From: Nautilus pompilius
Lineage: Eukaryota; Mollusca; Cephalopoda; Nautilida; Nautilidae
DNA: 64,000 nucleotides
Assembly (NCBI GenBank): GCA_018389105.1
Contig: JACATO010002189.1
Span: 583,001-647,000 of the forward strand
Reading direction: 5' to 3'
Shown here: one piece after another, positions 45,823-56,620 of the stretch
Layout: each line of letters starts with the position of its first letter
How positions within the stretch are numbered: position 1 is the stretch's first letter
Made by a program: the position numbers and the translations under genes
Notes under the pieces: model-generated
Seen by the model: only the letters and a program-made list of their open reading frames with translations
Told to the model about the DNA's origin: nothing
Database searches by the model: none

Positions 45823-48800
45823 GTAAGTTAGTTTTATAATCATAACTCGTTTTCCGCCAAAGAAAAGAAAGAAATCACTAAGGAGACAAATGGAAATCCA
45901 CGACACAGGTGTTCTGGCAACGTGTCGACTTCAAAAGACGCCCGCTATAAAGAACCTTCCAGGTGGCGCAGACTTCAGATACTTCGTGTGATTTAAAGAA
46001 GAAACAGTGCCCCCGTTTTTAATGTGATATTTCCCCCTATTTAAGTACAGGTGTGGTTGTCGTAAAGATCACGTGTGTATGCGTACCTGATTTAGAATTA
46101 CAACACCTTGAGACTTGTAAAGCAGCGCTCTTACGCATGCGCTAAAAAAGGTAACTGATTTTGTTTACTTCCTAGTCTTGTGGCTGGGCTTGGCCAAATC
46201 TATGCAGCTGTACACAGCCTTTAACCGTCCGAAAACGTGGGTCGACGCTGAGAGTGTTTGCAAGCAGTTCGGAGGACGCCTGCTGAAAATGGAAAGTAAG
46301 GAAAAGATGGCGGCATTGAAAAGTCTAAAGCCTCCATTCCAGGGATCTGAAAATTTGTGAGTATTGTCTGTGGTTTCGAATTTAATCTTTGTAAAAGCAG
46401 TTCCTAGCTCAAAACAAAGAAGGAAAAAGGGGCAGGTAAAGTTATCTGATTGATAAACATTAAAACTGATAGGAATATCGACATCACTGTATTTTCTCAG
46501 CTGCTGTAGATTTTAATCAGAACTTGGTGAAGCCAGGTAAGATCGCACGAGATCGGCTCTACTGGTTTTCTATCTATGTCTACACTACCACGTTACAGCT
46601 GCTGCAGGCGGGTAGGCCCCTTGGCCCCTGCATACTTTATTGTGCAGGCTAGATTGTGATAAAATTCCTCCCGTGATTTTTGAAGAGGTAATTTTACAAT
46701 TTTCAAGCTTCCTACTTTCGGTTTACGCCGCCCCGAAATACAGTAGTTCTTATTTAGCATCGGAGTGCGTTAAGGAGGCGGCGGTTGTTACCACGATACA
46801 ACTAACGACTCGGCCACGTTGTAGTACAATCTAATAACACCCTTCCTTGTCGAAAAGCTCCCTCCCATCTTTTACACTTTAAGATGATAAACAAACTATA
46901 TATACCCTGATTGAGTCCTCAGCTTCACAGTCTTGGCGCAGCCACTCACTCCGAACTGTAACCATTAATGACACGAAATTTTACCTTATACATACATATA
47001 CCAAGCATGTTTATAGTGTTCTTTTTGGCAAACCCTCCCGCGGTGCCAGCCAATCAGAAGTTACCCGCCGAGCTTCCTCCACTTGCAGCTCGATTAATCT
47101 CACATTGACTCCCGCGCTCATTGAGAGTCTACAAGTGATTCGGTTTGCGGTCACCAGCCAGCAAACAAGATTAGCTCACTACCGCGGATAATGGAGTAGT
47201 TTTTATTCTGATCGGATACTCTCCTGCCAACATTATTAACTAGGCAATTATCCAAAGGAAACGTAGCACAAAACGAGTGGGTGACTCTGAAAAATCGTTT
47301 AATGGGTTCGAGAAGATAATAAAAACTTAGAGGTAAATAAATTGTCCACAATTTCTCATCAAGATCTCTTTCAGCCCTTTGCGCAGCACGACCGTTTGCA
47401 GTTTACGGGATGACTAAATAGAAACATTAGCGATTGTCAGTACCATCAAGGATTATAATATAGTCACAGCTTTGGGTCAGACAAAATGAGATATTGTTTT
47501 TCGATACCGGTTTTCCGAAATTAGATTTACTAAAGGAAATATACTGTATTATATTATAGCAGAAATTAGAACACGGATCACAGATGTAACAAAAGCTATC
47601 TCGTTCGGGCAGAGTGAGCAGAGTTTGACGAATAATTATGATAGACTGAAACAAATACGACGAATATGCAGCTGCAGTACCTTGTGTAGCAAATACTTGG
47701 ATCGAATCATGCGCCTTATGACTTCGGACATTTTGTTTGCTTCCTAGTTATCTATCTTTCTGTTTCCCGCTTCTTTTTATGAGGTTTCTGATTGAAATTT
47801 TAATTGTATTCATAAAATGTTGATAGCAATAATCGTTATCATTCCTATAATGTGTTTTCTTAATTTAAGCACAATTTTACTATGACTGAAATAGTTTATT
47901 TTAAAAAGCCATGAGCTGTATGTAGCGTTGGTCATCTCCATCACGCAGAGTCTGTCTCTAGAAGGAAATGCCATTTTACGGGTCGCTAAACACAGCAACG
48001 CTAAATAAATAAACGATAGAAGAGATCTAGTTGGCATAGCACCTGTAAGCCAAAACAGATGACGACACAGATTATAGGCTCATCTATACGTTTAATTGGT
48101 AACAAATTAACCCTGCGACGAGTAAACCAGGTGTCTGTCCTACAACGTATAACAAAAGTTCAGGAACACCAGTATCGCACATGCAAGATAAGATGGGCAG
48201 CCAATAATAGGAAATTAGAATGGTGGAAGAGAAAGTCAAAAGCTACCTGGTAACCTTTTAGAACAATTGTTTACGGGCAAGGCTGGTTGTTGTTCATCCC
48301 CTCCAATGTCCATCAATGCGGCGCTTCGTTAGTAACCACGAGGAACTGGTCGTACAAACTTTTCGCGAGCCGCCTTTAGTTCGGCTTCAGCTTTGTTCCC
48401 CCCTTTAATTGAGACTTTAACTGGGTGTCTTAAAAAGGTGAAATATTTCTATTTATTTTTAATTTGTTACTCACTATTAAGCGATTTTTTAAGCTTTCGT
48501 CGTTACATTTTCAATGAGGTAAGCGACAGATCAAAACGAGAGCTTTCGTTAATGGAAGCCGTTTGGGGTAAAAATCTGTTGTCTTTTTTCCTTTGTTTTT
48601 GTCGCGCAGGAAGTAATTTTGAAAATCGGGTTCGTCAATTCTTGGGGACCCTATTTTTCGGGACGGGATGAAAATTCGGAGTGTGGTCGAAAGTCCTTGG
48701 GTTGTGGAACGAACTGTAGGGAAGATCCTGCTTCATATTCGAGCTGCCTCTGTCTGCTTCCTTTTCAGCACCAGTGCATTGTGGATAGGTGGGCACGCGC

Positions 48801-50716
48801 CGTGCCCGGGGAAACCGAAACATTTCTACTGGACCGACTGCGACGCCATCACCTGGAGTCTTTGGGCGCGCGGGGCGGCAGCCAAGAATGGTTGCGTGGC
48901 ACTTTCTGTTCAGAGTATTTTGTGGGATTCGTACAACTGCAGAAGGAAGATGTCTTTTGTTTGTGAAAAGCCAGGTATCTGTAGGTTTAGGGGGGGGAAT
49001 GGTGCGTTTGAATAGAACAGTTTTAAACGACCAGCAACGATAGAACTCTTCCCAGAGATCTACAATTACTGCTGGTGGACGGCAGATGTCGCTGTAAGTA
49101 CGAACAGGGGTCAGGTGACCGGATGCACGTTGTAGCCCTGCCAAACACCGTTTTTTTTTTTTTTTAAATATGGTGTAGATGGTAGGAAATGTTTTGTCCG
49201 GATACATCTGCTTTACTCAAAAGCGACCCAGCCAGGTCAGTACCATCGACACTAAGGCCCCCTATCCCCGTGACAGCCAGAGATGGGGGGGGGAGGGGAA
49301 ACTGTACCGTTATCCGCTGTTCTTTAAGAAAGTAAATATCAAATTATCGTACCGCTTCCTCCACCCGTACACGGCCATCGCTGAACAGCAGCCCCAACCC
49401 TGGCTTGCTGGAGAAAACCGGTCGTGTCAGCTGACAGACGTAACGCACAGCAACCAGGATGACGTCGACGGTGCACAGCGTAAAAGTTGCCCCTTGTAGC
49501 TGAGTGTCGATGGTCCTGTCCGGTCAAGTACTCTGTGACCTTTCTCTAAATGGTTCCTTCTTCGGAGACCGCCTGCTTACCAGCCACTGTCAGCCGCCGA
49601 GTATCTGAACAACTCGACCGCTGGGGCAAACACCACTGCGATCAGAAGATGGCGAAATTTTCAGTTAATCCTTAACATATAAGTAAAAATTGAATTGATT
49701 TCCAACGAGACGGGCAGACGCTCAGATGTGCGCTAAAAATCCTAGGATCACTTTAGAATTGGTCTTTGCGTGGCGTGGGTGGAAATTGGTACTATGGTAG
49801 AGACTCGACCAGAAGATGACGGTTGTTGGTATGTTCAGTTACGATCTGACATCCAGTGGTGCTAATCTACACCTGTTCACTTCGAGACAGAATGTTTTGC
49901 ATAGCATCGCATATTTTATTATGGTATGATAAGATTTAAAATATCATGGTATAGTTAGAATAGCGTAGTAGAGTATTGTTAGCTATGGTGTTGTGCAATA
50001 TAGTATATTCTATAGGATAGTGTAGAATTTACACTGTAAAGCAAAGTTCATTATGCTGTGCGATAGTACGAAATATTATCGTAGCAATTATATTATACTA
50101 CATTTTCGCTAATTTTGCAACCGGTTAGAAAGTCAAAATGTTCCTATTTTTAAAAGTTTTTCTATTGATATATATATATATAATTTAAACTCCCTTCATT
50201 TACGATTTCTATTAATTAATTAACTTTTTCTCTCGTATACCGATGCTTTCACGGAACACAACCCTGTTGAGAGGAAGCATGTGGTTCTGATTTCGGCGGA
50301 ACTAATTCATATTGAATCACTTGATGGTCTTACGTATTAAACCTATCGTCTGCATCTTTAAGCGCCACTGTTGATGGTTTTTCTTCTTTTCAAAACGATT
50401 AAAATAAAGGGAAGGAGTGAATGAAATGTAAAGTTAGTTTCTCCCCACCAATCGTTAAGTACCGTTCTCACTAAAGGATAGGTCCCCGGGCAATGACATG
50501 TCGCGTGCAGTACCCGACGACGAGATGCTGCTAGGAGATATTATTTGCATTACGTTCTATTAAATATTAACAGGGATCGAGCGGTTGTGTTCCCTTCTAC
50601 CAACGATTTCACGTTAGTTATTATTGTCTGTTGTTTTTTTATAAATAGTAAAATAACCCGACATTTTGTGCGAGTATTCTCGTAACACCGGTTAGCATTA
50701 ACTACAGCGATATTGA

Positions 50717-50759
<43 letters not shown>

Positions 50760-51650
50760 GGAGATGAGAGAGAGAGAGAGATGGAGAGAGAGAGAGAGAT
50801 GGGGAGATGAGAGAGAGAGATACAAACACAGTAGCTGAAATTTTTGACTTTTTTTTTATAAGCATCCGTTATTTTACATTTCGTTTATTCGCTATTTTCT
50901 CTCCTCCCCCCTCCCAGTTCCATACAGCTGTCGATACGACTGCTACAGGAACCGAACAATTTTAAGCCATACTCACAGCTCTCCGCACGAATTCGCCGTC
51001 AGGTCGATGAAAGAATGCCAAGAGAAATGCTCGGCGCTTCTGACGATCAGCCGGGACGCATGCGCGGGCGTGAATTACGTCACTTCTAGAAAAACCTGCA
51101 CATTGATTCGTCCGCGTGGAGACGGCAGCACCTTGAGTACAACCGTTGAGCCATACACGCGATCCTGTCTCCTCAAAGAATGCAATCCCGGTGAGAACGT
51201 TACAGCAGATACGCATCAATAATGTATACACTTTAGTGAAACATTGAACCAGGCTATTCAATTACTTTTATTGTTGTTATTAACACTGTTTCTTTTGTAT
51301 GTCGCTTTTTTTCCCACCCAATCAGCAGAATCCGCACCGAAGCAAACACAAAATCGTTCAGTTTAATTTATTTCTGTCATTTACTTTAAATAACAAAGAA
51401 ATTTCTTTTTAGTTGTGTATATATCACTGTTACGTGACTCGTTAGCGTCTTTCGTGTGGCTTTTTAATTGCGTAGGCATAGGATTAATATTTATTAATCT
51501 GCCAGGAATATATGGAGCTTTGAAAACATCGCCAACTGAAGCCTGCTGTCTTCTGATTGATGGCGCTCAGCTAAAGGAGATCGATGGTTCTGGTTCACCC
51601 TCCCTCTTGCCAACAGATGATGAAACCGAGTGGTGCTAAACGTATAGTAG

Positions 51651-51682
<32 letters not shown>

Positions 51683-54489
51683 CAGTTTATTATCTAGGAA
51701 CGATAACTCTTCACATCAACTTGTTTCAGACGATCTCATCTCACAGGTCAGCAGGCGCAGACATTAGTTAATGCTGATGTGAGCAGTATATGATGCATTT
51801 TTAAAATAACTTTATATATATAAGGTGATGTAAGTTGCCCCTGTTAACTCTCTACTTTCTGAGAATGACACATCAGTAACTTTCTGCTCTGAACCTCTTT
51901 TACGTCCGTCTGATTACAACATAACTCCTAGGGGTTTAAAGGAAAGTTACAAAATTAAAAGAAAAAGTTAAGTATACTTCATAAACTACTGATGTGACTG
52001 CATTGATTTTTTTTAACGGTAGAAAAACTAATAATTAAATAGTGAGATGTATTTAGATTTGAATTTTTAACAATTTTTTTTTTTTGTAATCTGCCATAGA
52101 TCATTTAGGAACCTGGTTGGTGTTTTACCACACCCTAACTAGCTCCTAGGGGTTAAAAGGTTTTGCTTTAGATTCCACCCACCAATCATAATATAAAAAT
52201 ACTGAAAATTGAACGTTTTTAAATTCCTGCTTTAATTACATGTAATCGGCTAATAAATTTGAAGTAAACTTATCCATCTCTTCAAACTTGAAATTAAAAT
52301 TTAATTTTTCTTCTCATTTTGTTAATATTTACAGTTTTGTTTTTGTGTGGAAATCGATTTATTTTTTATTTTTTTTTGCAGAGAAAATTGAAATCAATAA
52401 AGAAGCCTTAAATATACAAACAAAACTAGAAGTTACCGTCACAGAAACTAACAAAGCTCGATTTTACATATAGTCGACTTTTCAGCCAAACTCGATATCG
52501 TGAAGTCCTCCTTCTACTGAAGATTTTAATAATGTACGGTCCCGGTGAAATAATTTACGGAAATTCTCTCTATATTACACGAATGAATCAGTTTAAACAT
52601 TTTGTTGTCTGGTTACTGTTCTTTTCTAAATTCTGCAATGAATAAACTGGAGTTTCCTTATAATAGCTTGTTGTGCCACAGAGGCTGCAGGGGAAAGCTA
52701 CATTTTCCTTTTCTTTTGTTGTACGTGTAGAATTTCTAGTAAACTCGACTGAGCAGCCTGTCGAAAGCACATCCGAGAGTCCGAGTGAAAAATGCTGTCT
52801 TTCCGGGTATAAGGATTCGGATACTGTAATCGAAACCGCAACGTCCACAGAGTCCTTGGACCAAACTACAACTTCAGGTGCGTACAAAGAGCTGTCAACC
52901 ACCCCACACCACCTCCCACAAACATCTTCATACTCTTCGCCAAACTGTTAGAAGTTTCAGCCAGTTCCGGCGGAACTGCGTTCGTATGCTAAGGCGGTGA
53001 TCGCCCGACACCGGTGAGATGATGGAGACAAGAAGATGCGGTTACACCCCATTGCTACCTTCTCAAGGATGTCGAGCCGTTATGAGATATCGTAAAACTA
53101 AAAAAAAAAATAAAGCAGCGAAGAACAGATGATTATAATTTTGCGATTATGAATATTTCATTCCTTAACAGATTAACAATAACACCTTCTATTGTCGGTA
53201 GTGTACGTAGGTTTTTCCCGGTGTGGGGAAGAGAAGCCACGTTTTGTGTGCGCCATCTTTGTATTCGAAAATAAAATTCAGGCATTGTGGCATCTTTACT
53301 GTCATCAAATGAGACCCACCGCGATCTTCGAATGCTGGCCAGTTAGCACCAGTAGGTCGCTGCAGAGTCAGGGATGGATACACAGCTACCAAGACCCACC
53401 GCGGTGATAAAGGATACGTTTCTCAGATAGCCGGGGCAATGACGTGGCGCCGGGGTGAGGACGATTGTCCTGCAGTTTAAAATAACAATGGCAATAGTTT
53501 TGTGCTAAGTTAGTTTTATATATTTTTAGAGTTCCCAACAGCAGTAAATTCCGTAAGATTTAACCACTAATCCATCCCTCCCTCAGATAATTCAGGGCCC
53601 GTGAACGTAAGAACAAAGAAGGTAAATTAAAATGTCTGTTCAGAGAGAGAGTCATCTTTATAAGCATTAAAAAAGAATAATACATAAATAATGAACTTAT
53701 AATAATTATATTAGTTATTATTTATGTTTGTATTTAGAACAAAAAAAAAACAAACACACAGAGAAGTTATAATAATAACAATACGTCCTACAGAAAGACA
53801 AAGTACGTCCCTTATGTGATGCGAAAGGTTGCTAGGCGACCGGATGGCATCACAAGATGTCACGTCAGGTACAGATGGAAATGACAACGCCACAGCTGTA
53901 CTCTTCATTTAAAATCGTTTCGGTTATTGGTACCACCGCTCTGACACTGTTTTTCTTTCCAGTTAGCGGAACAGAAAGCGTACGGGCTCCGTTGCGGCCA
54001 GGTGCTGACATCTCGAGCGGGGGTTCCTCGAAGCAAGGTATTTACCTACCTCAGTCGACGACCGGAATTACACCAAACACAGCGCACTTGAGCTTTCATT
54101 TTTCGACTAAATTCTCTCCGTTTCTCTTTCAAGGTGCGACACAAACGGAGCCCTTAGACCAACAACCACCATCCTTCGGTTATTCGAAGCAGTCGCAGTG
54201 CTCGTGCGAACCGAGTACCCCGAGACCGACCGAGCTCTCGGAGGAGGGGGGCCTGGAAAAGATGGTCGGAGAAATGAGAGTGGACAGGAGAAAGACGTCG
54301 GCGAACAGGCGCAAGCTGACGAGCGCTCAGGACGACCGGCCGTCCGCCAAAGGGCTGGGCTACCTCGGCGTGGTTGTTCTCCTCATCGTCGTCGGCAGCC
54401 TAGTGCTGCTTGACCTGTCGGCCCTGGGGCGTGACGGAAGGACGTTCGTCCATCACGCGAGACACTGTCTGAAGAAGCGCGGGAGGTGA
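45786..54489 (+). CDS. Receptor gene B: CTLD, PAN, Thr/Ser stalk, TM protein (7 exons)
   Basis: Exons 45786-45822 (coding from 45792), 46176-46356, 48769-48974, 50918-51190, 52731-52877, 53963-54037 and 54134-54489. Intron phases are 1, 2, 1, 1, 1, 1. The coding total is exactly 423 codons, 422 aa. Predicted order: signal peptide MATLVFICYIVLWLGLAKS, C-type lectin-like domain, 8-cysteine PAN/apple-like domain, Thr/Ser-rich stalk, CSC motif, basic juxtamembrane motif, TM helix and a basic 22-residue tail. It should be a single-pass surface protein with a recognition ectodomain; no enzymatic motif and no ITIM/ITAM is visible. It is divergent from gene A and convergent with gene C. The frame is uninterrupted across all seven exons, which strongly supports the model. 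Function and ligand are unknown. Confidence 0.85.
46176..46356 (+). CDS. Gene B exon 2: signal peptide end and first half of the CTLD
   Basis: 181 nt, phase 1 in and phase 2 out (donor GTGAGT at 46357). It completes the hydrophobic signal (VLWLGLAKS). It then encodes LYTAFNRPKTWVDAESVCKQ and FGGRLLKMESKEKMAAL, the W-x-x-A-x-x-x-C and G-G-x-L opening of C-type lectin-like domains. Confidence 0.9.
46357..48768 (+). other. Gene B intron 2
   Basis: 2.4 kb phase-2 intron that splits the CTLD. No repeat or coding feature was recognised within it. Confidence 0.7.
48769..48974 (+). CDS. Gene B exon 3: second half of the CTLD
   Basis: 206 nt, acceptor CTTCCTTTTCAG, donor GTATCT (48975). It encodes ALWIGG, FYWTDCDAITWSLWARG, GCVALSVQSILWDSYNC and RRKMSFVCEKP: the WIG motif, central WxLW, and the closing W-x-x-x-x-C and F-V-C-E signature. 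The canonical EPN/QPD and WND calcium/sugar-binding triplets are absent, so binding is probably not classical carbohydrate recognition. Confidence 0.93.
48975..50917 (+). other. Gene B intron 3
   Basis: 1.9 kb, phase 1. It contains a run of variations on TATTATGGTATGATA near 49915-50100 and a GA repeat at 50714-50820, about 100 bp before the PAN exon. Confidence 0.7.
50714..50820. repeat. (GA)n compound microsatellite
   Basis: GA repeats with recurring GATGGGGAGAT interruptions in gene B intron 3. Confidence 0.95.
50918..51190 (+). CDS. Gene B exon 4: 8-cysteine PAN/apple-like domain
   Basis: 273 nt, phase 1 at both ends, acceptor CTCCCAG, donor GTGAGA (51191). It encodes SCRYDCYRNRT, SMKECQEKCSALL, RDACAGVNYVTSRKTCTLIR and SCLLKECNP. 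The C-x3-C, C-x10-C, C-x11-C pattern and the C-x-G-V-N-Y segment are those of PAN/apple modules, which bind proteins or glycans. The spacing matches the exon at 62236-62502. Confidence 0.82.
51653..51681. repeat. (GA)n microsatellite
   Basis: About 14 GA units in gene B intron 4. Confidence 0.95.
52382..52473 (+). CDS. Gene B possible alternative terminal exon (secreted form)
   Basis: A very T-rich acceptor ending TTTTTTTTGCAG (AG at 52380-52381) precedes a phase-1-compatible open stretch: KIEINKEALNIQTKLEVTVT and ETNKARFYI, then TAG at 52471-52473. No usable donor follows. An AATAAA lies at 52641-52646, before the next constitutive acceptor. If used after exon 4, it would give a 260-residue secreted CTLD-PAN protein without a TM helix. 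This is inference only. Confidence 0.35.
52731..52877 (+). CDS. Gene B exon 5: Thr/Ser-rich stalk
   Basis: 147 nt, phase 1 at both ends, donor GTGCGT (52878). It encodes VNSTEQPVESTSESPSE, CCLSGYKDSDTVIETATSTE and SLDQTTTS: a hydrophilic Thr/Ser stalk with one N-S-T sequon and two adjacent cysteines. O-glycosylation is likely. Confidence 0.75.
53963..54037 (+). CDS. Gene B exon 6: short linker
   Basis: 75 nt, phase 1 at both ends, acceptor TTTTTCTTTCCAG, donor GTATTT (54038). It encodes SGTESVRAPLRPGADISSGG SSKQ-type linker sequence. Confidence 0.72.
54134..54489 (+). CDS. Gene B exon 7: CSC motif, juxtamembrane motif, TM helix, tail
   Basis: The acceptor is TTTCTCTTTCAAG (AG at 54132-54133), phase 1; the stop TGA is at 54487-54489. 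It encodes a Pro/Gln-rich start, QCSCEPS, GEMRVDRRKTSAN, the family motif RRKLTSAQDDRPSAKGLGY, a helix LGVVVLLIVVGSLVLLDL, and the tail GRDGRTFVHHARHCLKKRGR. The preceding intron (54038-54133) is 96 nt, divisible by three and free of stops. Confidence 0.88.
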
Positions 54490-54576
54490 TGACCACACTA
54501 AACCGGCTTCTGGCATTTAACGAGGAAGTCAAAAAAGGTAATTAAATTAATTAACAACAACAGCAAACACCTGCTG

Positions 54577-54582
54577 AATAAA
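54577..54582 (+). terminator. Polyadenylation signal of gene B
   Basis: Canonical AATAAA 88 nt after the stop codon. Confidence 0.7.
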
Positions 54583-55013
54583 GCAAATCGACACAAGGTT
54601 TCTGTTTGTTTAATTCGATAACCAAACACGTCTGGGTAACACCGCCATGTCTATCTTCTCAAGACAATAGGGAAGATCTCTGCGGGGTGGGACCAGCGCG
54701 GATATTTTCAACAATATCCCCACCCCACCCCCCCCAACACACACACAGTACTGCACATCTACTTCAGACATCCACAAAACAATTATTTTCCTAAAACTAA
54801 CGTGGACCTCGTGCCAGCCCTACCGAGGCTCCACGTGGATTTTACCGCGAAGGCCGCTGACGTCATCGTTGCCAGTACTATTTGTTGGTAATTAGAGCAC
54901 TTCTGATGGCGTAGTAATCCTACAGCGATCCAAAGTGACTTTGAAAGCCTGACGCCCTTCCGGAGAAATACGACTTGGGGCGGACGGCCGCTGTATCTTT
55001 GATGTCACAAATG

Positions 55014-55349
55014 CTGTCAGTCATAAGACCTAAAGCTGCTGGCCGACCGAGACAAGTACCGGCTGCGTGTTATCCACGGAACCGCAATCCATTTACTGTC
55101 AGTCAATAAGACCTAAAGCTGCTGGCCGACCGAGACAAGTACCGGCTGCGTGTTATCCACGGAACCGCAATCCATTTACTGTCAGTCAATAAGACCTAAA
55201 GCTGCTGGCCGACCGAGACAAGTACCGGCTGCGTGTTATCCACGGAACCGCAATCCATTTACTGTCAGTCAATAAGACCTAAAGCTGCTGGCCGACCGAG
55301 ACAAGCACCGGCTGCGTGTTATCCACGGAACCGCAATCCATTTACTGTC
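55014..55349. repeat. 83-bp tandem repeat, about four copies
   Basis: Unit beginning CTGTCAGTCAATAAGACC repeats at 55014 (one base short), 55096, 55179 and 55262, with a partial start at 55345. Copies are nearly identical, with one visible T/C difference (AAGTACCGG versus AAGCACCGG) and the missing base in the first copy. It has no coding sense. Confidence 0.95.
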
Positions 55350-55629
55350 CAGTGGCATAATAGTGACAGAACGGCATGGTCGATGTGGAGACTAGATACG
55401 CCTAAGATGGTTACTGTTTATGACTGCGTGACGATCCGAACGGTGTATCATCTATATATTTTTAAAATCTGTCCGGACGAATAAATCGCTAAAGATGACG
55501 AAAGAAGATGCTAGTTAAGATCTAGTACACTTATTACCTCTAATTTTGGAAAGTTGGGTGCCGTTTTTGTTAGAAAGGACAGAGTTAATTTTTATCATTA
55601 AAGCTGGAAAAAACCCTTAGTGATTATTA

Positions 55630-56118
55630 CAGGGGATTCCCGTTATACGATCCAAAAACGTTGGACTATAGCGGAACTACCTCCCATAAGAATTGATGTA
55701 GTAAGGGGGATACGTTCTGTCGATTACTTCAGGTCCACTATTAAACTGAAAGCGAGACATTTTATCTCATGAGGATCAGTGGGATAAGGGTTAGGGTTAT
55801 AGGTTCTGCGTCCTTCCCATACCTCAGTATAGCAGCACTCGACAAAGACAAGTGGTCTTACCTTGAACAGTTGGTTGGCTGGTCCAATCCAAGATATCAT
55901 CAGCTCTCCTCGGGATAGCACGTCGGCCAACGGAAATGGCGAGCGATGTCAGCTGGCCGTCCACCGCTCATATTAACGACGTCCGGCTATCACATCATCA
56001 AGCTTCACGCTACAGGCAGACTGGGAAGAGGGCGTGAACGCGTGGCGAAGGAATGGACACGTTCCTTAATAACTTATGGACTTATATGCGAAACGACGCA
56101 TAGCAGGGACCCCCCCTG
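55630..56118. mobile_element. TA-flanked Tigger-like MITE
   Basis: 489 bp between TA dinucleotides (55628-55629 and 56119-56120). The ends are CAGGGGATTCCCGTTATACG and (reverse complement) CAGGGGGGGTCCCTGCTATG. There is no transposase. The end sequence fits pogo/Tigger-type elements. Confidence 0.5.
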
Positions 56119-56588
56119 TATATGTTGAGAGGATCTAGGCAGAAGAAACCCACTTAGAAAAAAAAAAAGTTTCAGAAAATCTAAATTATAAAAATCTCCT
56201 TTTGATAATTAGATTTTTTTTTTACAAAATATATCGGAGAAATTTTAAAGCTTAAGTCGGAAACAATACGAAAAGAAATTACGACCATCTGTTTATCCGT
56301 CTGAGATAATTGTCTCTCCGTACACGTGTCATTTTAAGCTGATCGTATTGGCCAGTCGACCGAAACTGTACCAGCTGACTACCCTCGCAGTTACTCGCTA
56401 GAGGGCGGCTTAAGCACGTGCTCGGTCAACACCCTATTCCCCGGTCTGCTGGAAAATAGTTAAAGCGACTAGATACATTACTGACCCCCCCTTTTTAAAA
56501 AAAAGGTTTAGAGTGTGCTGAAACAGTTTTTTCATCTTCTTGTCTTCGAGGTTCTGAGGGACATCTCACAAAAAAGGGAAGGTGCCGG

Positions 56589-56620
<32 letters not shown>
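56589..56620. repeat. (GT)n(GA)n microsatellite
   Basis: Short GT then GA run. Confidence 0.9.

Noticed and set aside
51503-51639. Possible phase-1 exon after AATCTGCCAG in gene B intron 4
   Set aside because: Weak polypyrimidine tract, no donor, no poly(A) signal close by.
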